Source of the DNA: Acidobacteriota bacterium
Lineage (GTDB): Bacteria; Acidobacteriota; Terriglobia; Bryobacterales; Bryobacteraceae
DNA: 8,637 nucleotides
Direction of reading: 5' to 3'
NCBI GenBank assembly: GCA_026394095.1
Contig: JAPKYY010000940.1
Span: forward strand, 1-8,637
A program made the translations under genes and the position numbers. Positions within the stretch are counted from its first letter, which is position 1, and the number at the start of each line of letters is the position of its first letter. Below, piece by piece: positions 1 to 5,636 of the stretch. A model generated the notes under the pieces. That model was not told the origin of the DNA. It saw only the letters and a program-made list of their open reading frames with translations, and did not search any database.

Positions 1-717
1 GCGCTGAAGCGCGCTTCAGCCGAGAGCATAACGGCAATCATCCCATTTTTCGGGTATGCTCGCCAAGATCGGAAAGTTCGCTCGCGAGAGCCTATCAGTG
101 CCAAACTGGTTGCGAATCTCGTGGCAGTGGCTGGTGCAGATCGCGTAGTCGCAATCGACCTCCATGCTGCCCAGATCCAGGGCTTCTTCGATATCCAGGT
201 CGACCATCTCTTTGTCACTCCGGTGATGCTGGATTACTTCAAAGATTTTCCGATCGAAAATTTAACCGTCGTCTCGCCCGACGCCGGCGGCGTAGAACGG
301 GCCCGCGCTTTTGCCAAGCGCCTGCAGGCTCCCCTCGCCATCATTGATAAACGTCGCGACCAGCCCAACGTAGCCGAAGTGATGAACATCATCGGCGATG
401 TCGAAGGTCGCAATTGTCTGTTGGTTGACGACTTGATCGACACCGCAGGCACTCTTGTGAAAGCTGCCGAGGCGCTGTCGCGTCGCGGTGCTTCCTCCGT
501 TCAGGCCTGTGCAACTCATGGTGTCCTCAGTGGCCCCGCAGTGCAACGGATTACGGAATCCCCGTATCTGAAACAGGTCGCCATTACCAACAGCATCCCC
601 CTGAGTCCGGAGGCTGCGCGGTGCGATAAGATCCGCGTTCTCTCCGTGGCCAAGCTCCTAGCCCGGGCCATTGACTCCATCCATGGCGAAACATCCATCA
701 GCGTACTTTTCGAGTAA
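1..717 (+). CDS. prs: Ribose-phosphate pyrophosphokinase (PRPP synthetase), 5' end missing
   Basis: It makes 5-phosphoribosyl-1-pyrophosphate from ribose 5-phosphate and ATP in the cytosol, feeding nucleotide, His and Trp synthesis. The open frame enters from the left edge; 238 residues are present of the usual 310-320, so about 75-80 N-terminal residues lie outside. Visible family landmarks, numbered within the fragment, are FGYARQDRK at 17-25 (ATP-binding flexible region), DLHAAQIQGFF at 53-63 with the conserved catalytic-loop His at 55, SPDAGGVERAR at 92-102, IIDKRRD at 114-120, and the PRPP/ribose-phosphate loop DDLIDTAGT at 143-151. The GTG at 121 is internal, because homology runs unbroken upstream of it. 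It ends 30 nt before rplY, the usual prs-rplY order, so the two are probably co-transcribed. All visible key motifs are intact. Confidence 0.97.
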   Translation, partial: ALKRASAESITAIIPFFGYARQDRKVRSREPISAKLVANLVAVAGADRVVAIDLHAAQIQGFFDIQVDHLFVTPVMLDYFKDFPIENLTVVSPDAGGVERARAFAKRLQAPLAIIDKRRDQPNVAEVMNIIGDVEGRNCLLVDDLIDTAGTLVKAAEALSRRGASSVQACATHGVLSGPAVQRITESPYLKQVAITNSIPLSPEAARCDKIRVLSVAKLLARAIDSIHGETSISVLFE

Positions 718-734
718 GCGACAGAAAGACCAGT

Positions 735-739
735 AGAGG
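735..739 (+). promoter_or_regulatory. Ribosome binding site of rplY
   Basis: AGAGG lies 8 nt before the ATG at 748. It supports that start, which also gives the expected N-terminus of the L25/Ctc family. Confidence 0.6.
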
Positions 740-747
740 CAGATTTT

Positions 748-1464
748 ATGCGCAAAGACATTACCCTCGTAGCCGAAACCCGTGAAACCCGTGGCAAGAA
801 TGCCGCTCGCCGCCTCCGCGTCGAGCACAAGAGCCCCGGAATTCTTTATGGCACCGGCGGCGACCCCGTTGCTCTGACCCTGAGCCCGAAGGAAATAACC
901 AAAATCCTCACCAGCTCGAGCGGCTTCAACACCATTTTTAACCTCGATGTGCAGGGCCAGATTACCCCTGTGATCATCCTCGACTGGCAGACCCACCCGA
1001 TCAAGGGCAACATTCTGCACGTAGACCTCAAGCGTGTCGATCTCACCAAGAAGATCACCGTCAACGTGCCCGTCATCACCACTGGTGAACCCTCCGGCGT
1101 CAAGCTGCAAGGCGGCCACTATGAACTCGTCAACCGCTCGGTTGAAATCGAAGTGCTCCCTGATGACATTCCAGAGAACTTCACCATCGACGTGGCTGGT
1201 CTCAAGCTCAACGAGAGCGTCCGCAGCAAGGACATTCCGATGACTGGTTCGATGCGTTTGCTCTCAGATCCGGAACTTGTTATCTCTCACGTCGTTTCGT
1301 TGCGTGCTGAAGAAGAAGCCGCTGAAGCCAAGGCCGGCGAGCCTGAAGTGGCCAAGAAGGGCAAGAAGGAAGACGCCGCTGCCCCTGCTGCCAAGGCTGC
1401 CAAGGGCGCCGCTCCTGCCGCCAAGGCTGCTCCCGCTGCCAAGGCTCCTGCCAAGAAGAAGTAA
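748..1464 (+). CDS. rplY: 50S ribosomal protein L25, long Ctc/TL5 type
   Basis: It binds 5S rRNA in the central protuberance of the large subunit. The 238-residue protein is the two-domain form. The N-terminal L25 domain covers about residues 1-95 (TRGKNAARRLR near 14-24, GILYG at 31-35, HVDL at 91-94), and the TL5 C-terminal beta domain covers about 100-185 (VPVITTGEPSGVKLQGG, LPDDIPE). Residues from about 187 on form a low-complexity Glu/Ala/Lys tail ending in Ala-Pro-Lys runs, built on repeated GCTGCCAAG-like codon blocks; it is probably disordered and positively charged. An AGAGG 8 nt upstream supports the start. Translation ends at a double stop (TAATAG), 12 nt before the pth start, in the classic prs-rplY-pth order. 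Confidence 0.97.
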   Translation: MRKDITLVAETRETRGKNAARRLRVEHKSPGILYGTGGDPVALTLSPKEITKILTSSSGFNTIFNLDVQGQITPVIILDWQTHPIKGNILHVDLKRVDLTKKITVNVPVITTGEPSGVKLQGGHYELVNRSVEIEVLPDDIPENFTIDVAGLKLNESVRSKDIPMTGSMRLLSDPELVISHVVSLRAEEEAAEAKAGEPEVAKKGKKEDAAAPAAKAAKGAAPAAKAAPAAKAPAKKK

Positions 1465-1476
1465 TAGTTTTTCACT

Positions 1477-1938
1477 GTGCAATCCTGGCTCATCGTTGGT
1501 CTTGGCAATCCTGGCCCCGAATACGAGTGGACTCCGCACAATGTTGGGTTTTTGACCGTAGACCGTTTTGCCGCACGCAACGGTCTGCGGATCTCCCGCC
1601 CCGAATGCCAGTCTCTGGTTGGGGTCGGAGACGTGAAGGGCGACCGCGTCATTGTTGCCAAGCCGCTGACTTTCATGAATCTCAGCGGTGCCGCTGTCAA
1701 GCAGATCGGAAGAGCGTGTATCAACCCGGGTTCTCCGCTTGGCAGCGGGCCTATCGTTTTAGGTGAAAAAGCCAGGCACTTTGTGCTCGCGGTAATTCCC
1801 AAGAGCATGCGTGCCGATTTGGATCTCTGGTTGGATGAAGCTTCGTCCAGCATCGAATCCATAATTGCCGAAGGCGCCGAAAAGGCCATGACGAGGTTCA
1901 ATCGTCGCGCCCAAGGTTCTAAAGAAGAGGAAAAATGA
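1477..1938 (+). CDS. pth: Peptidyl-tRNA hydrolase with an internal deletion, probably inactive as written
   Basis: Intact Pth cleaves peptidyl-tRNA that has dropped off the ribosome, releasing tRNA. The N-terminal third is standard: GLGNPG at 8-13 with the active-site Asn11, TPHNVG with catalytic His21, and KPLTFMNLSG at 62-71 with the substrate-contacting Met67-Asn68. The C-terminal helix region is also standard (FVLA at 102-105, then SIIAEGAEKAMTRFN near 130-144). Between residues about 77 and 81 the family's DDLDLPLG strand (catalytic Asp, E. coli Asp93), the GSAGGHNG segment (E. coli Asn114) and the LGTxxFxRxRxGI strand are absent. The product is 153 residues against about 190-210 usual, so roughly 55-60 are missing, and the frame is kept. 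The junction carries an adapter-like 15-mer (1703-1717). The start is GTG with no clear Shine-Dalgarno; the stop overlaps rpsF as ATGA. Gene identity is secure; whether the deletion is real is doubtful. Confidence 0.9.
   Translation: MQSWLIVGLGNPGPEYEWTPHNVGFLTVDRFAARNGLRISRPECQSLVGVGDVKGDRVIVAKPLTFMNLSGAAVKQIGRACINPGSPLGSGPIVLGEKARHFVLAVIPKSMRADLDLWLDEASSSIESIIAEGAEKAMTRFNRRAQGSKEEEK
1703..1717 (+). other. 15-nt perfect match to the Illumina TruSeq adapter start, at the pth deletion junction
   Basis: The bases AGATCGGAAGAGCGT equal the first 15 bases of the common sequencing adapter; after a 3-base skip the next TGTA also matches the adapter continuation CGTGTA. The match starts where Pth homology stops (after AAVKQ, with Ile77 partly inside it) and ends where homology resumes (CINPG). 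A 15-mer is expected by chance about once in 60,000 windows of this length on both strands. I read it as a likely library or assembly remnant. Coincidental codons for Ile-Gly-Arg-Ala cannot be excluded from sequence alone. Confidence 0.65.
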
Positions 1939-2450
1939 GTCTCAGACTTTACGAAGAACTGTTTATCGTAAAACCCGACTCGACCGACGAGTTGGTCGAT
2001 CCGCTAATCGAACAAATGAAGCAGCTGATTGAGAAAGAAGGCGGCAACGTGCAGACCACTGAAAAGTGGGGCACTCGCAAGCTTGCTTATCAGGTAGGCC
2101 GTTATTTTGAAGGTTATTACATCCTGTTGCGCTTTGAAGCCACCGGTATCACGATCAAGGAAATCGAACGCCGTCTGCGCGTCAACGATCTTGTGATCAA
2201 GTACCTCACCGTTCGTCTCGACGAAGAGATGAAGTGGGTGGACAAGCGCAAGAAGCGTCGCGAAAAGCGCGCCGCCCGCAAGCCGCAGGTTGCAGCAATG
2301 CCCGCCGCTCCTGCCCCTGGTGCTGCCGCACCTGGTCCTGTAGCCCCCGCTCTCCCGAGCGAGCCCGCAGTTCCAGCCCCCGGCAAGCCCAATGAGCCGG
2401 TAGCCCCGGAAGCCCCAGCCGCCGAAGCTCAAGCTCCGGCAGCCGAATAA
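1935..2450 (+). CDS. rpsF: 30S ribosomal protein S6 with a long Ala/Pro tail
   Basis: S6 pairs with S18 on the platform of the small subunit and binds 16S rRNA. The ferredoxin-like S6 core fills residues 1-98: YEELFIVKPD near the start, KWGTRKLAYQV at 44-54, EGYYILLRFEA at 59-69, and IERRLRVNDLVIKYLTVR at 77-94. After it come a basic helix-like stretch (about 103-116, rich in Lys and Arg) and a 55-residue Ala/Pro/Glu tail, so the protein is 171 residues against 95-135 usually. The ATG overlaps the pth stop (ATGA), and AGAGG at 1926-1930 sits 4 nt upstream, suggesting translational coupling to pth. It is followed by rpsR, its binding partner, 31 nt later. Confidence 0.97.
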   Translation: MSLRLYEELFIVKPDSTDELVDPLIEQMKQLIEKEGGNVQTTEKWGTRKLAYQVGRYFEGYYILLRFEATGITIKEIERRLRVNDLVIKYLTVRLDEEMKWVDKRKKRREKRAARKPQVAAMPAAPAPGAAAPGPVAPALPSEPAVPAPGKPNEPVAPEAPAAEAQAPAAE

Positions 2451-2465
2451 CCAGTGGAAGCGAAT

Positions 2466-2471
2466 AAGGAG
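2466..2471 (+). promoter_or_regulatory. Ribosome binding site of rpsR
   Basis: AAGGAG lies 10 nt before the ATG at 2482. It is one of the strongest Shine-Dalgarno matches in the block and fixes the rpsR start. Confidence 0.7.
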
Positions 2472-2481
2472 AACCTGAACC

Positions 2482-2793
2482 ATGGCTGAAGGAAGAGGCG
2501 GCCGCCCTATTGCGGCCTCGATGCGCCCCACCGGTGGTGACAAGGCGAACATCGTCAACAAGAAGCAGTATTTCCGTCGCAAGAAAGTATGTCGTTTCTC
2601 AGTCGAAAAGATCGACTACATCGACTACAAGGACATCAACCTGCTCCGGCAGTATGTGTCTGAACGCGGCAAGATTGTGCCACGTCGCCTTACCGGCACC
2701 AGCACCCAATTTCAGCGCCGTCTGGCCGTTGCCATCAAGCGCGCCCGTAACATCGCGTTGCTGCCGTTTGCGACGCGGGAAGGAGAAAAGTAA
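2482..2793 (+). CDS. rpsR: 30S ribosomal protein S18
   Basis: S18 forms the S6:S18 heterodimer on the 30S platform. The 103-residue protein has a slightly long, probably flexible N-terminus of about 30 residues (Gly/Arg-rich), then the family core: [50 protein letters not shown] and [13 protein letters not shown]. Only one Cys is present, in KVCRFSV, so this is the zinc-free form of S18. The start is supported by AAGGAG 10 nt upstream. Its last codons contain the ribosome binding site of rplI, whose ATG abuts the rpsR stop (TAAATG), so the two are likely translationally coupled. Confidence 0.97.
   Translation: MAEGRGGRPIAASMRPTGGDKANIVNKKQYFRRKKVCRFSVEKIDYIDYKDINLLRQYVSERGKIVPRRLTGTSTQFQRRLAVAIKRARNIALLPFATREGEK
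2780..2785 (+). promoter_or_regulatory. Ribosome binding site of rplI, inside rpsR
   Basis: AAGGAG within the last rpsR codons (Glu-Gly-Glu-Lys) lies 8 nt before the rplI ATG. It shows how the abutting genes are both translated. Confidence 0.65.
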
Positions 2794-3240
2794 ATGGAAC
2801 TCATCCTCCGCGAAGATATCGACAAGCTCGGCTCGCGCGGTGAGGTTGTAAAGGTAAAGGACGGCTACGCCCGTAATTTCCTTCTCCCCCGCCGCATGGC
2901 CGTCCACGCCACCGCTGCGAACAAAAAGATCGTTGAGCAGGAACGCCAGAGCTGGCTCCGCAAGGAAGCCACTGTCAAGGCTGATGCCGAAGGTCTCGCT
3001 CAGATCCTCAACGGTGTTGTCCTCGAATTTGCCCGCAAAGCCGGTGAAGAAGATCATCTCTTCGGATCCGTTACTTCGCTCGACATCGAAGGCGCACTCG
3101 AAGGCAAGAGCTTTAAAATTGACAAGAAAAAGATCGTTCTCGACGAGCCTCTCAAGACTCTCGGCGAACACAAGGTCAAGCTTCACCTCTACAAAGATGT
3201 GAATGCTGAAATCACTGTCAACATCATCAAGGAAGTCTAG
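2794..3240 (+). CDS. rplI: 50S ribosomal protein L9
   Basis: L9 binds 23S rRNA near the base of the L1 stalk and helps maintain reading frame. Length is 148 residues, exactly typical. The N-terminal domain shows MELILREDIDKLG, GEVVKVKDGYARNFLLP (residues 16-32) and RRMAV. A charged connecting helix follows (about 42-75), and the C-terminal RNA-binding domain has the HLFGSVTS and IVLDEPLKTLGEHKVKLHLY elements. There are no unusual residues. Order rpsF-rpsR-rplI is the common bacterial arrangement. The stop is followed after 12 nt by the SDR gene, whose AGGAG site overlaps the rplI stop. Confidence 0.98.
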   Translation: MELILREDIDKLGSRGEVVKVKDGYARNFLLPRRMAVHATAANKKIVEQERQSWLRKEATVKADAEGLAQILNGVVLEFARKAGEEDHLFGSVTSLDIEGALEGKSFKIDKKKIVLDEPLKTLGEHKVKLHLYKDVNAEITVNIIKEV

Positions 3241-3252
3241 GAGCATACTGCG

Positions 3253-3999
3253 ATGGCTTATTTCGATCTAACTGGTCAGACAGCAATTATTACCGGCGCA
3301 GCCGGGGGCATTGGTGAAACCATTGCCCGCCGCTTTGCCAACTCTGGCGCAACTGTAGTAATTGCCGATCTAAACGTTTCGGCCGGTGAAGCCATCGCAG
3401 CCTCGCTCCCCAATTCCTCTTTCGCACTCTCGCTCGATGTCACATCGAGCGAGAGCTGCGAAAAACTCGTTGCCGAAGTGATCGCCCGCACGGGCCGCAT
3501 CGACATCGTAGTAAACAATGCCGGTGTTGCCGGCAAAGCTGCTCCCGTCGAGGAGCAGACCAACGACGACTGGGCTCTCTGTGTCGCCGTCAACCTCAAC
3601 GGTCCCTTCTATCTCTGCCGTGCCGCTGTGCCGCATATGCGCAAGCGCAAGTATGGCCGCATCGTCAACATTGCGTCGATTGCCGGTAAAGAAGGCAACC
3701 CCAACATGAGCGCCTACTCAGCCACCAAGGCCGGCCTCATCGGTTTTACCAAGTCTTTGGGCAAAGAAGTTGCCCTCGATGGAATCACTGCCAATTGCGT
3801 TTCGCCTGCCGTGGTCCGCACCAAAATTCTTGAACAGCTCACCCCGCAGCAGGTCGATTACATGACCCAGCGCATCCCGATGCGCCGTACCGGCGAGCCT
3901 GAAGAAATCGCCGCCGTAGTGCACTTCCTGGCTAGCCCCGATTCCTCTTTTGTTACCGCTCAAACCTACGACGCCAGCGGCGGCAGAGCTACTTACTAA
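3253..3999 (+). CDS. Short-chain dehydrogenase/reductase (classical SDR, NAD(H)-preferring by motif)
   Basis: A cytosolic NAD(P)-dependent oxidoreductase of the classical SDR family; the substrate is unknown. At 248 residues the length is typical. Visible motifs are the Rossmann dinucleotide loop TGAAGGIG at 14-21, Asp39 at the end of beta 2 (usually favours NAD over NADP), LDVT at 61-64, NNAG at 88-91, and the catalytic tetrad Asn114, Ser142, Tyr155 and Lys159 (YSATK). The usual PG after beta 6 is PA here (185-186). The C-terminus SGGRATY recalls SDRs acting on sugars or sugar acids, a weak hint only; 3-oxoacyl-ACP reductase (FabG-like) is the generic alternative. AGGAG at 3239-3243 overlaps the rplI stop and supports the start. 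A large inverted repeat lies inside codons 56-71. It sits at the end of the ribosomal block and abuts the HEAT-repeat gene (TAAATG), suggesting co-translation. Confidence 0.9.
   Translation: MAYFDLTGQTAIITGAAGGIGETIARRFANSGATVVIADLNVSAGEAIAASLPNSSFALSLDVTSSESCEKLVAEVIARTGRIDIVVNNAGVAGKAAPVEEQTNDDWALCVAVNLNGPFYLCRAAVPHMRKRKYGRIVNIASIAGKEGNPNMSAYSATKAGLIGFTKSLGKEVALDGITANCVSPAVVRTKILEQLTPQQVDYMTQRIPMRRTGEPEEIAAVVHFLASPDSSFVTAQTYDASGGRATY
3420..3463 (+). repeat. 44-nt near-perfect inverted repeat inside the SDR gene
   Basis: Bases 3427-3440 and 3442-3455 are perfect reverse complements around a single central base (3441). After one unpaired base (3456) the pairing continues for seven more (3420-3426 with 3457-3463), giving 21 pairs in total. 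Because of this symmetry both strands encode the same ten residues, LSLDVTSSES, in one frame each. The SDR homology is uninterrupted and of normal length here, so it is not an insertion. No T-run follows, so it is not a standard terminator. Confidence 0.9.
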
Positions 4000-5403
4000 A
4001 TGATTCTCCAGCCCTCGCAGTATTCTAAAGTTCCGGTCAAGGAATTACTGGAAGAACTCGGTCTCGGTCGCGTGGGCCTCGATCGCCGCCTCATTGATGC
4101 CCTTGTTTCCCGGCCTCAGGAATCTGCTCCAGCGCTTGTCGCATACGGCTTGAATCCCCCGGAGAATTCACGTCTCCAGCTCGATGCCGATATCCTGAAC
4201 CTGCTCGCGGCAATGCCCAACAAGAAGTCTCTCGATTACGTAATTTCTTTGTTGCGCGACGGCTTTACCGAGATCCCCGAGAGCATGCTTGAGATCACAA
4301 AGAAGGCTGGGCCGAAGGCCGTAGAAGCCCTGGTTGCTCTCTATCGCGAAATGGAAGAAGAGGCTGCCGGGGAAGTAGCATTTCTTCTTGCCGGCCTCGG
4401 ATTGCGTGATCCGCGAATCCTTGAAATCATTCTCGAACGCCTCGAATTCGATATGGAAGACGGCGCGATGCTGCTGGGACTTTACGGTGATCCTGCCGGC
4501 AAAGCCCCGCTCGAAAAGCTGGCTCTCGAATTGGGGAAAAACCGCGAAATCGACTTCGCCCTCGAACAACTTCGCAATCGACAGGAAGGTTTCGAAGATC
4601 CCGAAATCGACCATCTGGAATCCTATCCCGATACGCAAGGCCCGGAATTTGAAGTCCTCGAAGACGACGAGATTGTCGACTTCGCTACTTTGCACGAAGA
4701 CGAATCTGTGCGTCTTGCTGCCCTCGATGTGCTTGAAGATCTGGAACTCCCAGTCTCGGCTGTTCAGCCGCTCCTTGCTCTGGCCACAGCTCAGGGATCT
4801 GTACCTGTTCGTGCCGCTGCTTTTCGCGCATTGGCCAGACTGAACCAGATCGAAGAGGTTCGTGTGGTTGCCGAGGCAGTTTTGAACGATGCCGCCAACC
4901 CCGCGCCCATTCGTGCTGCCAGTCTCATTACGCTTCTGCCCAACAGCATTGCTCCTGCTGCGATGCGAAGCTACATCGAAGAATTTCTTGCCAATCCCGA
5001 ATCCCGGGCAGACGCCGTGCATGCCATGTGGCGTTCGAGAGAAGCCTCCTATAACACTCGCTTCGGTTCATTCCTCGATGATGCTGATCTTGCAGTCCGC
5101 CGTCAGGCGATCCGCGGTGCTGGCGTCTGTGGTGACGTCACTGCGATCGGAAGGCTGAGAGATCTGATGATGGACGACGAAGTCCGTAAAGACGCCATCT
5201 TCGCCTATGCGATGGCCGTGCCCTCTGACATCTCAGCCAGTCGCGTACGCAGCCTCTACACTCGCATCGAAAAAGAAGCCGGCGGACTCAATCGCGACGA
5301 GGCAACCTCGGTTGGAATCGCCCTCGATATGCGTCTTGAGGCGGACGGCAAAGACCCAGTCTTCTTCACCCCACAAGACGAAGAAGACGAAGACGAAGAA
5401 TAA
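4000..5403 (+). CDS. HEAT-repeat-like helical scaffold protein with an acidic C-terminal tail
   Basis: The function is not known. The 467-residue protein appears wholly alpha-helical and built of HEAT-like helix pairs. The clearest are at residues about 232-262 (ESVRLAALDVLEDLELP), 268-296 (VPVRAAAFRALARLNQ), 303-335 (PIRAASLITLLPN), 364-392 (LAVRRQAIRGAGVCGD) and 394-410 (EVRKDAIFAYAMA); weaker helical repeats cover about 30-190. A Glu/Asp-rich linker occupies about 197-228, and the last dozen residues are almost all Glu/Asp, encoded by GAAGAC-type repeats. There is no signal peptide, membrane segment or catalytic motif, so a cytosolic protein-binding scaffold is the likely role. The ATG abuts the SDR stop and no strong Shine-Dalgarno is seen, which points to translational coupling. 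HEAT-like assignment is by pattern only. Confidence 0.8.
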   Translation: MILQPSQYSKVPVKELLEELGLGRVGLDRRLIDALVSRPQESAPALVAYGLNPPENSRLQLDADILNLLAAMPNKKSLDYVISLLRDGFTEIPESMLEITKKAGPKAVEALVALYREMEEEAAGEVAFLLAGLGLRDPRILEIILERLEFDMEDGAMLLGLYGDPAGKAPLEKLALELGKNREIDFALEQLRNRQEGFEDPEIDHLESYPDTQGPEFEVLEDDEIVDFATLHEDESVRLAALDVLEDLELPVSAVQPLLALATAQGSVPVRAAAFRALARLNQIEEVRVVAEAVLNDAANPAPIRAASLITLLPNSIAPAAMRSYIEEFLANPESRADAVHAMWRSREASYNTRFGSFLDDADLAVRRQAIRGAGVCGDVTAIGRLRDLMMDDEVRKDAIFAYAMAVPSDISASRVRSLYTRIEKEAGGLNRDEATSVGIALDMRLEADGKDPVFFTPQDEEDEDEE

Positions 5404-5636
5404 AACATTTCTTTGGCTTTTTGTTTTAGATTCACAGCTTTTTCATCCACTGCAAATTCGTCTGTAAAAAACTGAGGTCAAACTCGGTTCGTGGCTCAGA
5501 CTCTTTGTCGTCTCGATCTTCTCGTTCTTCCTGGTGACCTGGCTGTTCACGCCCTGACATCCTTCTGGTTTTCTTCCTCACACAGCTCCATTTACTCTTG
5601 GGACCGCCGCGCCCCCAGGGCCGCCAGGGAGATGGA
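5404..5636. other. Intergenic gap between the HEAT-repeat gene and the PHP gene
   Basis: The first 70 or so bases are AT-rich with several T-runs (for example around 5417-5430), in contrast to the flanking genes. A promoter for the downstream PHP/glycosyltransferase pair would be expected here, but I find no convincing -35/-10 pair and no hairpin good enough to call a terminator. One stretch (5468-5557) reads as a hydrophobic peptide ending in TGA but has no start codon. An in-frame TTG at 5598 could lengthen the PHP protein by 13 residues. Confidence 0.5.
5626..5631 (+). promoter_or_regulatory. Ribosome binding site deciding the PHP gene start
   Basis: AGGGAG lies 5 nt before the ATG at 5637. 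The alternative TTG at 5598 has no comparable site, so the ATG is preferred. Confidence 0.55.

Noticed and set aside
66..77. AGATCGGAA-like bases in prs, resembling the adapter (a similar stretch is near 5145)
   Set aside because: The match stops after nine bases and both sites encode residues with unbroken homology or frame (GlnAspArgLys in prs), so these are ordinary coding sequence. They show that short partial matches occur by chance, unlike the 15-base match in pth.
1381..1461. GCTGCCAAG-type repeats at the end of rplY as a candidate regulatory or CRISPR-like repeat
   Set aside because: They are imperfect, in frame, without spacers, and simply encode the Ala-Lys-Pro tail of L25.
2500..2517. 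GGCCGC...GCGGCC stem just inside rpsR, a possible S6:S18 autoregulatory hairpin
   Set aside because: Only six pairs in a GC-rich Gly/Arg-coding stretch, located after the rpsR start rather than in the rpsF leader, and the known CCG-bulge motif is not clearly present.
4168..5022. Long antisense open frame opposite the HEAT-repeat gene
   Set aside because: No recognisable motif, no ribosome binding site, and the plus-strand frame has clear helical-repeat periodicity and an operon context; the antisense frame is a by-product of codon bias.
5598..5636. TTG at 5598 as the start of the PHP protein
   Set aside because: The added residues are Gly/Pro/Arg-rich with no family similarity, and AGGGAG stands 5 nt before the ATG at 5637.
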